DNA of 64,000 nt from UBA10649 sp963749905 (GCA_963749905.1 CAVVOF010000004.1:1-64000); one strand, 5' to 3'. Positions 55,008-63,821 are shown, numbered from the stretch's first letter. The notes: a model not told the origin generated them from the sequence alone. Translations and numbers: made by a program.

Positions 55008-55034
55008 AACAGGCCGACCGGCGTCCTCATTCCC
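55008..55034 (-). promoter_or_regulatory. SigR-type autoregulatory promoter of sigR
   Basis: On the minus strand GGGAAT (55034-55029), 18 nt, GTT (55010-55008), identical in form to the element at 53062-53088. It is 85-111 bp upstream of the sigR ATG and overlaps the last codons of the gene at 55027. Confidence 0.65.
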
Positions 55035-55662
55035 GAGGTCCGCTGGCCGCGGTCCCGATGTCCGCCACCCAGCGGAGGGCACGGTCGATGACGGCGGGCG
55101 GGAGGGTCGCCAGGGAATGGTCCCCTCGCGGGACCGTGAGGACCGTTGCGCCGCGCGCCGCCCGGCGCAGTTCGGCCGCGCTGCCGAAGGGGTCCCGATC
55201 CCCTTGGAGCGCTGCCACGGGCACCGGGCAGGCCACCAGCTCGTCGCGGCGGCTGCGCTCTGGCCGACCGGGCGGGTGCAGCGGAAACGCCAGGCAGAGC
55301 ACCGCCGTCGCATTCAGCTCGCCGGCGGTCCGACAGGCGACCCGGGCACCCGCGGACCGGCCGCCGACGATCAGCGGGCCACGTGGGCGCAGGCTGCGCA
55401 GCGCGTCCAGCCAGCCCTCGTCCAGCACCTGGGGGCGCGGGGCCACCCGCCGCCCGGCCAGCCGCCAGGGCTGCTCGACGAGGACCACGCCGCAGCCGAC
55501 CCCGACCAGCGCCACGGCCAGTGCCTGCAGGTCCGCCGCATCGACGCCGCCACCGGCCCCGTGCCCGAGCGTCACGGTGGGCGCTCCACCCCGCGCGAAG
55601 CCGAGCCGGTGCAGGCGAGCCGGCCCGTGCCGCGTGGGGACCTCCCGGACGACCGCGCTCAC
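55027..55662 (-). CDS. Alpha/beta hydrolase, KANL3/Tex30-like
   Basis: 211 residues. LGHGAGGGVDAADLQAL, LIVGGRSAGARVACRTA with nucleophile Ser, LQGDRDPFGS with Asp and VPRGDHSL with His. Compact dienelactone-hydrolase-like fold of the Tex30 group, function unknown. GTG at 55662 overlaps the SRAP stop as GTGA, so they are coupled. Its 3' end carries the sigR promoter. Confidence 0.85.
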   Translation of the reverse strand: MSAVVREVPTRHGPARLHRLGFARGGAPTVTLGHGAGGGVDAADLQALAVALVGVGCGVVLVEQPWRLAGRRVAPRPQVLDEGWLDALRSLRPRGPLIVGGRSAGARVACRTAGELNATAVLCLAFPLHPPGRPERSRRDELVACPVPVAALQGDRDPFGSAAELRRAARGATVLTVPRGDHSLATLPPAVIDRALRWVADIGTAASGPRE

Positions 55663-56414
55663 AGCAGGGTCGCCGGTCCGTCCGCCTCGATCGGCTCGAG
55701 CAGTTCCGGCCCGTTGTTGCGGACGCTGTTGACCAACGTGGACACCGGGTACGCGGTCAGGGCGGCGTCGACGGCCGGGGCCAGCAGGCCGGTCGCCTCG
55801 TCCGGACCCCGCGTCGGATCCAGCCACGCCGCCCAGTCGGCTCGCGCGATGGTCATCGGCATCCGGTCGTGGATGCGCCCGACGTCGTCGGTCGCCTCGG
55901 TGGTGATGATCGTGCACGACAGCAGCCACGCGGCCGGGTCGTCGTCGGGACGCGTGGGGTCTCGCCACCACTCGTAGAGGCCCGCCATCGCCAGCGAGGA
56001 GCCGTCCGACGGATGGATGAAGAACGGCTGCTTGAGCGGCTTGCCGCCCTTGCCCACCGGCGCATCCGGTGACGTGGGCAGGTACCACTCGTAGTAGCCG
56101 TCGGCGGGCAGCAGGCAGCGGCGCTTGGCGAACGCCCTGCGGAATGCAGGCTTCTCGGCGACCGTCTCGGCCCGGGCATTGATCATGCGACTGCCGATGG
56201 ACGGGTCCTTCGCCCATGACGGGACGAGACCCCATCGGCCGATGACGAGAGCCCGCTCGTGCTGCTCGTCATGGACCTTGTCCACCACGAGGTAGACCTT
56301 CTTGGTCGGGGCCACGTTGAAGTCGGGGCGAAGCTCCTCCTCGGGGGCCTGCTCGACCTCGAACTCCTCGACGAGTGCCGATGGGTCCTTCGCTGCCGCA
56401 TACCGCCCGCACAT
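55659..56414 (-). CDS. SOS response-associated peptidase family (SRAP/HMCES-like)
   Basis: 251 residues. MCGRYA supplies Cys2, which after Met removal forms the thiazolidine cross-link to abasic sites in single-stranded DNA. NVAPTKKVYLV, WGLVPSWAKDP, INARAET, RRCLLPADGYYEW and IHDRMPM are all intact. It protects abasic sites during replication. The equivalent in M. tuberculosis (Rv3226c, from memory) is also near aroA. CAGGCT 12-7 nt before the ATG is a partial leaderless -10. Confidence 0.94.
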   Translation of the reverse strand: MCGRYAAAKDPSALVEEFEVEQAPEEELRPDFNVAPTKKVYLVVDKVHDEQHERALVIGRWGLVPSWAKDPSIGSRMINARAETVAEKPAFRRAFAKRRCLLPADGYYEWYLPTSPDAPVGKGGKPLKQPFFIHPSDGSSLAMAGLYEWWRDPTRPDDDPAAWLLSCTIITTEATDDVGRIHDRMPMTIARADWAAWLDPTRGPDEATGLLAPAVDAALTAYPVSTLVNSVRNNGPELLEPIEADGPATLL

Positions 56415-56469
56415 GTGACCAGCCTGCCACCTTCGCGCCGCACTGGGTCGCGGACCGTAGACTCCCCCC

Positions 56470-57015
56470 GTGACCTCCCGGGATCCGCGTCGCCGCGTAC
56501 GGGCCGTTCTGTACGGAGCGTCCCTCGCCGTGCTCACGCTCGCCGGGCACACGGCCGCGGGCGGAGCCGCCGACGCTGTCGGCCTGATCCTGGTCACCGG
56601 GCTCGCCGTCGTCCTGGGCTGGGCCCTGAGCACGGTGCGCTTGGGCCCGGCCCGCGTCTTCGGCGTCCTCGTCGGCGGTCAGGCGCTCCTGCACCTGGTG
56701 CTCACCATCACCTCCGCACACGGGCACGGTGGCGCCGCCGCTGGCCCGTCCGCGCATGCGATGGTCGCCGCCCACCTCGTCGCCGCTCTGCTGGCGACCG
56801 CCGTCATCGTCCATGCGGATGGCATCGCCGCCGCATGGCAGGCCTTCCTGTCCGTCCTGCTCGGCACGCCGTGGACCCCGGCCCTCGCGGTCGAGGGTCG
56901 CCCGTCCGACCGGTCCATCACCGCGCCCGGCCCGAGTCCGGCCCGGCGCTTCCTGACGGACCAGGTTGTCCGACGCGGGCCACCCGCGTCCGACGTGACT
57001 CGCCGCCTGCCCTAG
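56470..57015 (+). CDS. His-containing integral membrane protein of the copper island
   Basis: 181 residues with about five hydrophobic segments (AVLYGASLAVLTLAGHTAAGG, VGLILVTGLAVVLGWAL, VFGVLVGGQALLHLVLTITSAHGHGG, HAMVAAHLVAALLATAVIVHADGIAAAWQAFL). His residues at membrane ends (SAHGHGG, AHAMVAAH) suggest metal contact. Actinobacterial copper loci often contain such a protein before PCuAC; that role is inference. GTG at 56470 is 12 nt after TAGACT (56458-56463): leaderless. Confidence 0.78.
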   Translation: MTSRDPRRRVRAVLYGASLAVLTLAGHTAAGGAADAVGLILVTGLAVVLGWALSTVRLGPARVFGVLVGGQALLHLVLTITSAHGHGGAAAGPSAHAMVAAHLVAALLATAVIVHADGIAAAWQAFLSVLLGTPWTPALAVEGRPSDRSITAPGPSPARRFLTDQVVRRGPPASDVTRRLP

Positions 57016-57165
57016 TCCCCTCGTCGGGACCGCCCAAGCGACCCATGTGGTCGGCATGGGCCAGTCCCGCCTGAGGTCTGTCGGACCGGTGCCGCGCGAG
57101 TCGACGTTCGCGCATCTGCACGCCCCATTCGGACATGACCCCAGACATTGAAAGAGGACACCATC

Positions 57166-57822
57166 GTGAGAACGACCATCCGCCACGTGCTCGCCGCGAC
57201 CGCACTCGCGGGCGCCCTGGCCGCCGTCACCGTCGGCGCGGCCTCCCCCGCCACCGCCGCGACCGCGCCCAAGAAGGGCTCCACCTGCGCCGTATCCGGC
57301 ACCACCACCATCGTGAAGGACCGCGTCTACGTCTGCGTCAGCGCGCGCGAGGGCGCCAAGCCGAGGTGGGGCGCCGGTCTGCCCATCTCGAAGGCGACGC
57401 TCGCCGTCACCGACGGCTGGGCCAAGGCTGCGGACACCGGGATGTCGGCAGCGTTCGGCATGCTGAAGAACACCGGTGCCAAGCCGGTTCGCGTCGTCGC
57501 CGCCTACTCGCCCTACTCCCGCGTGCTCCAGCTGCACGAGGTGGTGGCGAAGGACGGCAGCATGGTCATGCAGCAGAAGACGGGCGGCTTCCAGATCCCC
57601 GCCAAGGGCATGACGGAACTGAAGCCCGGGGGCAACCACGTCATGTTCCTGAAGCTGACCAAGCCGATCTCGGCCGGATCGCTGGTGCCCGTGACGTTCG
57701 TGACGTCCGACGGCGGGCTGTTCCGCACGAAGGTGCTCGGCAAGGTCTTCATGGGCGCCAACGAGACATACGACGGTGGCATGACCGGCTCCGAGTCGTC
57801 CGACTCGATGTCGGGCATGTGA
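57166..57822 (+). CDS. Periplasmic copper chaperone PCuAC-like protein
   Basis: 218 residues with a Sec signal peptide (VLAATALAGALAAVTVGAASPATA). From about residue 75 the PCuAC (DUF461) domain: AAFGMLKNTGAKPVRVV, LQLHEVV, SMVMQ, then GMTELKPGGNHVMFLKL, giving the His/Met copper ligands. Delivers Cu(I) to secreted or membrane cuproproteins such as cytochrome oxidase. The tail is Met/Ser rich (SMSGM). GTG at 57166 follows GAGG with 8-nt spacing. Confidence 0.88.
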   Translation: MRTTIRHVLAATALAGALAAVTVGAASPATAATAPKKGSTCAVSGTTTIVKDRVYVCVSAREGAKPRWGAGLPISKATLAVTDGWAKAADTGMSAAFGMLKNTGAKPVRVVAAYSPYSRVLQLHEVVAKDGSMVMQQKTGGFQIPAKGMTELKPGGNHVMFLKLTKPISAGSLVPVTFVTSDGGLFRTKVLGKVFMGANETYDGGMTGSESSDSMSGM

Positions 57823-57834
57823 CGGTACGGGCCC

Positions 57835-59058
57835 ATGACTGACAGTCCACGTCTGACCCGACGGGGCCTGCTGGCCGCTGGCGGCGTCGCCATCCTCGGC
57901 GCCGCCAGCGGCTGTTCGCCGGCCACCGAGGCTGAGCCCCCCTCGGGCACGGCCAGCGCGGTCACCCCGACGCCCCTGCCCGACGACGCGTCCCTGTTGG
58001 TCTACCCGTTCTTCGGCGCGCATCAGGCCGGTGTGGAGACCCCGCCGACGACCCAGCAGACCTTCATCGGCGTCGACCTGCTCGACCCCAGCCCCGAGGC
58101 CGCCGATGCGGTCCTTCGCCTCGTCAGCGACGATGCCGCACGACTGACGCAGGGGCAGCCCGCCCTGGGCGACACCGAGCCGGGCATCGCCGCCAACCCG
58201 GCCGGACTGACCATCACCATCGGCCTGGGCCGCTCTTTGTTCGAGCGCACGGGGAGGACCGACGCGATCCCCGAACCGCTCGTCGTGATCCCCGAGTTCT
58301 CGACCGATGCCTTCGAGGACCCGTGGAGCCAGACCGACCTGCTGCTCCAGGTCGGCAGCAACGACGCGCTGACCCTGGGCCATGCCGTTCGCATGCTGAC
58401 CAAGGACCTCTCGACCCTCACGACAGTGCGGTGGATGCAGGACGGCTTCATCACTGCCACCCCCGCCGTCCCCGACGGCGTCGGCACTCGAAACCTGATG
58501 GGCCAGGTCGACGGGACCGTGAACCCGGCACCCGGGTCCCCCGAGTTCGGCGAGGTGGTGTGGATCGACGACGGATCGGACTGGGTCGCGGGCGGGACGG
58601 TGCTGGTCCTGCGTCGCATCAGGATGCTCCTCGACTCCTGGGAGCGGCTCGATCCGGACACCCAGGAGCGCGTCATCGGGCGGATGCAGGCCACCGGCGC
58701 ACCTCTGGGAGGCACCCACGAACTGGATGAGTTCGACTACGAGGCTCTCGACGCCAATGGCCTGCCGGTGATCCCGGAGGACGCGCACATCCGCGTGTCC
58801 CATGCGGCCACGACCGCGGAGATGATCCTGCGCCGCCCGTACAACTACAACGCCGGCATGCGGGACGGCACCAATGACATGGGACTGCTCTTCGCCGCCT
58901 ACATGCGCGATCCGCGCACGTCGTTCATCCCCATGCAGGAGCGGGTGGCCCAGCTCGACGCGTTCAACGAGTGGAACTCGACCATCGGATCCGCGACGTA
59001 CGTCCTCCCTGCGGGCGCTCGTGAGGGCGGCTATGTGGGCGAGGGGATCTTCGGATGA
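57835..59058 (+). CDS. Tat-exported DyP-type peroxidase lipoprotein
   Basis: 407 residues. Tat motif RRGLLAAGG with a following lipobox-like SGCS (about residue 27), so probably a Tat lipoprotein. The DyP fold has the GxxDG motif GQVDGTVNP (catalytic Asp) and HIRVSHAA with the proximal heme His. Related to EfeB. It probably uses peroxide to oxidise extracellular substrates. Located between copper chaperone genes; ATGA overlap with copC. Confidence 0.93.
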   Translation: MTDSPRLTRRGLLAAGGVAILGAASGCSPATEAEPPSGTASAVTPTPLPDDASLLVYPFFGAHQAGVETPPTTQQTFIGVDLLDPSPEAADAVLRLVSDDAARLTQGQPALGDTEPGIAANPAGLTITIGLGRSLFERTGRTDAIPEPLVVIPEFSTDAFEDPWSQTDLLLQVGSNDALTLGHAVRMLTKDLSTLTTVRWMQDGFITATPAVPDGVGTRNLMGQVDGTVNPAPGSPEFGEVVWIDDGSDWVAGGTVLVLRRIRMLLDSWERLDPDTQERVIGRMQATGAPLGGTHELDEFDYEALDANGLPVIPEDAHIRVSHAATTAEMILRRPYNYNAGMRDGTNDMGLLFAAYMRDPRTSFIPMQERVAQLDAFNEWNSTIGSATYVLPAGAREGGYVGEGIFG

Positions 59059-59655
59059 GCGCGCGCACCCGCGGCTGGGCAGTCGTCGTCGCGCTCGTTC
59101 TCGGGCTGACCGGCCTCGTGGCAGCCACCGCCCCGGCCGCCGCCCACTCCCAGCAGATCGGTTCGAGCCCCGAGCCCGACGACGTCCTCGTGGCCGCCCC
59201 CACGGAGGTCGTCGTCGAGTTCGACACGCCGATCGTGGACATGGGCGCCGCCGTTGCCGTCCGGAGCCTCGACAAGGAGTCCATCGTCACCGGTCCGCCG
59301 ACCATCGGCGAGCGGAGCATCGCGGTGCCCCTCGACGCGAGCGCGGCGCCCGGCACCTACACCGTCGCCTACCGGGTGGTGTCCGAGGACGGGCACACGA
59401 TCTCGGACACCTTCACCTACACCCTTGCCGGCTCCACGGCATCCGCATCCGCATCGGCGGTCCACATCGGCGTCGGAGTCGGTCATGCCCACGCCACCAG
59501 CGACGCAACCTGCCGCGTCACCTGCCGCGTCACCGGGCATGGCGGACAGCACGGCGGCCGAGGCGGACTCGGGCACCAGTCCGCTGATCATCGCTGCCGG
59601 CGTCGTCCTCCTCGCCGGACTCGTCATCGGCGGAGCGATAGCCTTGCGACGATGA
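59055..59655 (+). CDS. copC: CopC-family copper-binding protein, apparent +1 frameshift
   Basis: The N-terminal frame gives a signal peptide ending in AAA, mature HSQQIGSSPEPDD with the N-terminal copper His, and VVSEDGHTISDTF: a full CopC domain of about 95 residues. A Ser/Ala linker follows, after which the sense continues only in the +1 frame (STSASES from 59461, then a membrane helix LIIAAGVVLLAGLVIGGAIALRR ending at TGA 59653-59655). One extra base near 59457-59461 (GGCGG) would explain it. In the original frame there is no stop and the reading runs into aroA. Mutation, sequencing error or programmed +1 shift are all possible. Confidence 0.8.
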
Positions 59656-60986
59656 CAACGAAACCGCCGGTCGACGCCGGAGACCTCTGGTCCGCACCCA
59701 CCGTGACGGACCCGATCGACGCCGTCGTCGCCGTGCCGGGATCGAAGTCCGCGAGCAATCGGGCGCTCATCCTGGCCGCCCTCTCGGACGGCGAGAGCAC
59801 CATCCGCGGGCTGCTCAACGCCCGCGACACGCAACTGATGATGGCGGGCCTTCGACTGCTCGGCAACGAGGTCCACGTCATCGACCACGAGGACGTCGGC
59901 AACGTCACCGTCCAGGTCATCCCGCACTTCATGCGCGGCCCCGCGAGCATCGACGTCGGACTCGCCGGCACGGTCATGCGCTTCCTCCCCCCGGCCGCCG
60001 CGCTGGCCCACGGCGAGATCACCTTCGACGGCGATGCCCACGCACGGCACCGGCCCATGGCAACCGTGATCGAGTCGCTCAAGGAGCTTGGCGTCAAGGT
60101 GCGCGACCGTGGCAACGGCCGGCTGCCGTTCATGATCGAGGCGACCGGAGAGGTCAAGGGCGGCGAGGTCTTCGTCGACGCCTCTCGGTCCAGCCAGTTC
60201 ATCTCCGGACTGCTGCTCAGCGCCGCCCGCTTCAACGCCGGCGTGACCGTGCACCATGTCGGCGATGCCGTCCCGAGCATGCCGCACATCGACATGACCG
60301 TCGCGATGCTGGCCGAGCACGGGGTACGGGTGCGGCGCGACGGCGCCACCGTGTGGCATGTGGATCCGCACGACATCGCCGCCGTCAACCGGCACATCGA
60401 GCCGGACCTCTCCAACGCCGCCCCGTTCCTGGCTGCCGCCATGGTGACCGGGGGTCGCGTCACTGTGCTCGACTGGCCGGAGCAGACCGCGCAGCCGGGC
60501 GACGCCATCCGCGGCATCCTCGAGCAGATGGGCGCCACCACCTCGTGGTCGACCGACGGGCTGGTCCTCACTGGCCCGGGCGTCATCGAAGGCGTCGACC
60601 TCGACCTGTCCGCCGTGGGCGAGCTCGCCCCGACCGTCGCCGCGCTCGCGGCGCTCGCCACCTCGCCAAGCAGGCTGCGGGGCATCGCCCACCTCCGCGG
60701 GCACGAGACCGACCGGCTGGCCGGGCTCGCCGCCGAACTCACCGCCCTGGGCGGCGACGTCGAGGAGACCACCGACGGACTGCTCATCCGGCCACGCCCG
60801 CTGCACAGCGGCGTGTTCCACACCTACCACGACCACCGGATGGCAACCGCGGGCGCCATCCTCGGCCTCCGGGTCCCCGGGATCGAGGTCGAGGACATCG
60901 GCACCACCGGCAAGACGCTGCCCGACTTCCCGCTGCGCTGGTCGCACCTGCTCGGCCTTCCGGACATCGAGGCGCCCAGCGCGTGA
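59652..60986 (+). CDS. aroA: 3-phosphoshikimate 1-carboxyvinyltransferase (EPSP synthase)
   Basis: 444 residues. VPGSKSASNRALILAAL binds the substrates, LAGTVMRFLPPAAAL is the phosphoenolpyruvate loop, and DASRSSQFISGLLL, DHRMATAGAI and GTTGKTLPDF complete the active site. Catalyses the sixth step of the shikimate pathway. RHRPM replaces the common RERPM. ATG at 59652 overlaps the +1-frame copC stop (ATGA); TAGCCT at 59639-59644 also ends 7 nt before it, so a separate near-leaderless transcript is possible. GTGA overlap with rsgA. Confidence 0.95.
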   Translation: MTTKPPVDAGDLWSAPTVTDPIDAVVAVPGSKSASNRALILAALSDGESTIRGLLNARDTQLMMAGLRLLGNEVHVIDHEDVGNVTVQVIPHFMRGPASIDVGLAGTVMRFLPPAAALAHGEITFDGDAHARHRPMATVIESLKELGVKVRDRGNGRLPFMIEATGEVKGGEVFVDASRSSQFISGLLLSAARFNAGVTVHHVGDAVPSMPHIDMTVAMLAEHGVRVRRDGATVWHVDPHDIAAVNRHIEPDLSNAAPFLAAAMVTGGRVTVLDWPEQTAQPGDAIRGILEQMGATTSWSTDGLVLTGPGVIEGVDLDLSAVGELAPTVAALAALATSPSRLRGIAHLRGHETDRLAGLAAELTALGGDVEETTDGLLIRPRPLHSGVFHTYHDHRMATAGAILGLRVPGIEVEDIGTTGKTLPDFPLRWSHLLGLPDIEAPSA

Positions 60987-61984
60987 CCCATCGCCGCCAC
61001 GACCTCCTCGACGAGGACGACATCCGGGTCCGACCCGGACGAGGCAAGTCGCGGCCGCGCTCGAAGGACCGTCCCGAGCACGCAGACGCCCTCGACGGCG
61101 TCGTGATGGCGGTGGACCGCGGTCGATTCACCGTGGAGCTCGAGGACGGCACCCCCGTCTACGCCGTGAAGGCGCGCGAGATCGGGCGCAAGGGGCTGGC
61201 AGTCGGAGACCTCGTGCACCTGGTCGGCGACCGCACCGGTGACGTGGACACCCAGGCCAGGATCGTGCGGCGTGGCGCGCGCACGTCCGTCCTTCGTCGC
61301 ACGGCTGACGACACCGATCCGGTGGAGCGGGTCGTCGTCGCCAACGCCACCCAGCTCGCCGTCGTCACGGCGACCACCGATCCCGAGCCCCGGGTGGGCC
61401 TGATCGATCGAGCCTTCGTCGCCGCCCTCGACGCAGGCATCGAGCCGCTGCTCATCGTGACGAAGGCTGATCTCAAGCCGGCCACCGACCTGCTCTCGCT
61501 CTATGGACCGCTCGACCTGCCGGTCTTCACCGTCACCAGCAAGCAGGTGCCGGAGGGACTTCGAGCGGCGCTGGCGGACCAGTCCACCGTCCTCGTGGGC
61601 CACTCGGGCGTGGGCAAGTCGACTCTGGTGAACGGCCTGGTGCCGGACGCCGAGCGGGCCATCGGCCGCGTCAACACCGTGACCGGACGCGGTCGGCACA
61701 CGTCGACCAGTGTGGTGGCCCTGCATCTGCCCGGCGGCGGAATCATCATCGACACCCCCGGCATCCGTTCGTTCGGCCTCGCGCACGTGGATCTCGACCG
61801 GGTGATCCGCGCCTTCCCCGATCTCGAGGCACTCACCGAGTCGTGCCCACGCGCCTGCTCGCATGACGAGCCGGACTGCGCGCTCTCGTCGATCTCCGAC
61901 GCGGATCCCGTCGTGCGGCAGCGGATCGACTCGCTTCGCCGCCTGATCCGCAGCCGTTCCACGACAGTGGATGAGACCAGCTAG
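60983..61984 (+). CDS. rsgA: Ribosome small subunit-dependent GTPase A
   Basis: 333 residues. An OB-fold N-terminal domain (DGVVMAVDRGRFTVEL), then a circularly permuted G domain: G4 VTKADL, G1 GHSGVGKSTL, G3 DTPGIRSFGL, and a C-terminal zinc finger CPRACSHDEPDCAL. Assists late 30S maturation. GTG at 60983 overlaps the aroA stop. The aroA-rsgA pairing is widely conserved in actinobacteria. 4-nt convergent overlap with the next gene. Confidence 0.95.
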   Translation: MTHRRHDLLDEDDIRVRPGRGKSRPRSKDRPEHADALDGVVMAVDRGRFTVELEDGTPVYAVKAREIGRKGLAVGDLVHLVGDRTGDVDTQARIVRRGARTSVLRRTADDTDPVERVVVANATQLAVVTATTDPEPRVGLIDRAFVAALDAGIEPLLIVTKADLKPATDLLSLYGPLDLPVFTVTSKQVPEGLRAALADQSTVLVGHSGVGKSTLVNGLVPDAERAIGRVNTVTGRGRHTSTSVVALHLPGGGIIIDTPGIRSFGLAHVDLDRVIRAFPDLEALTESCPRACSHDEPDCALSSISDADPVVRQRIDSLRRLIRSRSTTVDETS

Positions 61985-62442
61985 CCGAGCACCGCGCCCC
62001 AGGTGGCCTCCGCGCCGGTGTGGCCCGTCCAGACCGTCCCGACCGTGACGACGATCGCCGCCACCACGAGCAGTACACCGAGCGCCGTCAGCCATCCCGG
62101 CCGCCGGCGATTGGCGGGAATGCCGCGGTCGACGAGCCAGAACCCGAGCAGCAGGACGAAGTACCCGATGGCCACCAGCGGAAGCCGCTCGCCGAGATCC
62201 GCGTGCTGAGCGGGGGTGCCGACGCTCTCCGCCAGCCGTTCCCCCGATGCCTTCGCCAGCACCGCGCCCAGCACGCCGACTCCGGCGAGCGCGACGGTGA
62301 GCGGCCCGAAGCGACGCGAGAAGGCCGGACGGACGACCATCACGATCGCGGACAGCGCCGACAGTGGGACGAGGACGACGACCGCGTGGACGACGAGCGG
62401 ATGCATCGGCAGCCCGACCACGTCGTCGAGGAGGGAGTCCAC
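61981..62442 (-). CDS. DUF2231 membrane protein
   Basis: 153 residues with four hydrophobic segments. GLPMHPLVVHAVVVLVPLSALSAIVMV carries the His pair typical of DUF2231, and LGERLPLVAIGYFVLLLGFWL follows. Function unknown, possibly metal or heme related. GTG at 62442 is 12 nt after TAGAGT (62454-62449, minus strand): leaderless. Divergent from hisN, which is leaderless as well. Confidence 0.88.
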   Translation of the reverse strand: MDSLLDDVVGLPMHPLVVHAVVVLVPLSALSAIVMVVRPAFSRRFGPLTVALAGVGVLGAVLAKASGERLAESVGTPAQHADLGERLPLVAIGYFVLLLGFWLVDRGIPANRRRPGWLTALGVLLVVAAIVVTVGTVWTGHTGAEATWGAVLG

Positions 62443-62481
62443 GGCGTCACTCTAGGGACACGGCCGCGATAGGTTGCCACG

Positions 62482-63294
62482 GTGACCCACGCGACCGAGA
62501 ACAGCGGCCCGAGCGACCCGGCCGCCGACCTCGATCTCGCGCTCAGCCTGGCCGACGAAGCCGATCGGATCGCCATGTCGCGCTTCGGCGCCGCGGACCT
62601 CGTGGTGGAGTCCAAGCCCGACCTGACCCCGGTGTCGGAGGCCGATCGGGCAGTCGAGCAGGCCATCCGCGAGCGGATCGCCCGAGAGCGGCCCGACGAC
62701 GGGATTCTCGGCGAGGAGTACGGGGCATCCGGCTCGACCGCCCGACGCTGGATCATCGACCCGATCGACGGCACCAAGAACTACGTCCGTGGCGTGCCCG
62801 TCTGGGCCACGCTGATCGCCCTGCTTGCTGACGACGAGGTGGTCGTCGGCGTGGTGTCCGCTCCGGCGCTCGGGCGCCGTTGGTGGGCAGCCCGAGGGCT
62901 CGGCGCGCACGTCATCGATCCGGCGTCGGCTGAGCCGCGCCGGCTGTCCGTGAGCGCGGTCCGCACGCTGGCGGACGCCTCGTTCTCCTACTCCGACGCG
63001 ATCGGCTGGCGGGAACGAGGGGCGCAGCGGGGTCTCGACGAGCTGCTGGCGGGGACCTGGCGCCAACGCGCGTACGGCGACTTCTGGTCGCACATGCTGG
63101 TGGCGGAGGGCGTGGTCGACATCGCTGCCGAGCCCCAGCTCGAGTCGTACGACATGGCCGCGCTGGTCCCCATCGTCGAGGAGGCGGGGGGCCGGATGAC
63201 GGCCTACGACGGCGGGACGGCGCTGGGCGGCGGGTCGGCTGTCACGACGAACGGCTGGCTGCACGCGGAGGTACTGGCCCTGCTCCGGGACTGA
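62482..63294 (+). CDS. hisN: Histidinol-phosphatase, inositol monophosphatase family
   Basis: 270 residues. Metal-site motifs ILGEEYG, WIIDPIDGTKNYVRG and ESYDMAALVPIVEEAGG. HisN-type enzymes dephosphorylate histidinol phosphate; location after aroA-rsgA is typical for actinobacterial hisN. A general inositol monophosphatase role is the alternative. GTG at 62482 is 12 nt after TAGGTT (62470-62475): leaderless. Confidence 0.9.
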   Translation: MTHATENSGPSDPAADLDLALSLADEADRIAMSRFGAADLVVESKPDLTPVSEADRAVEQAIRERIARERPDDGILGEEYGASGSTARRWIIDPIDGTKNYVRGVPVWATLIALLADDEVVVGVVSAPALGRRWWAARGLGAHVIDPASAEPRRLSVSAVRTLADASFSYSDAIGWRERGAQRGLDELLAGTWRQRAYGDFWSHMLVAEGVVDIAAEPQLESYDMAALVPIVEEAGGRMTAYDGGTALGGGSAVTTNGWLHAEVLALLRD

Positions 63295-63379
63295 CCGGCG
63301 TCACGTTTGCGGGAACCCCGAGACAATCCCGCGCCGAGGCGGGACGATGGGGGCAACGACGACCGGCGGAGGTTCCCTC

Positions 63380-63814
63380 ATGCAGCTGTCCACGATCATC
63401 GCGAGCAAGGGCGACTTCGTCGCGACTGTCGCGCCTGGCGACACGGTGAGCGAGGTCATCGCCGCGCTGGCCGAGCACCGCGTGGGCGCCCTGGTCGTCT
63501 CGGCCGACGGGCGGACGATCGCCGGCATCGTGTCCGAGCGTGACATCGTGCGGTCCCTGACAGCGGGCGCGGCGGCGCTGGACCAGCCGGTCTCGTCGAT
63601 CATGACGTCAACCGTCTTCTGCGCACCTCCCGAGGCGCACGTCGACGAGCTGACCCACCTGATGACGGAGAAGCGCGTGCGGCACATCCCGGTGACCGAC
63701 CCGGACGGCGTCCTGCTGGGCATCGTGAGCATCGGCGACATCGTCAAGTCCCGGCTCGGCGAGCTCGAGGGCGAGCGGGCCGCCCTGCTCGACTACGTCA
63801 CCCGCGGCGGCTGA
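63380..63814 (+). CDS. CBS-domain protein
   Basis: 144 residues with two CBS motifs (VGALVVSADGRTIAGIVSERDIVRSL and VRHIPVTDPDGVLLGIVSIGDIVKSRL), forming a Bateman module that senses adenine nucleotides. Stand-alone; partner unknown. GGAGG lies 8 nt before the ATG. Confidence 0.93.
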   Translation: MQLSTIIASKGDFVATVAPGDTVSEVIAALAEHRVGALVVSADGRTIAGIVSERDIVRSLTAGAAALDQPVSSIMTSTVFCAPPEAHVDELTHLMTEKRVRHIPVTDPDGVLLGIVSIGDIVKSRLGELEGERAALLDYVTRGG

Positions 63815-63821
63815 CCGCCGA

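Noticed and set aside
59055..60986. A genuine CopC-EPSP synthase fusion enzyme
   Set aside because: The joining segment is Cys/Arg/His-rich out-of-frame sequence, and the +1 frame gives the expected membrane helix and stop; kept only as a consequence of the frameshift.
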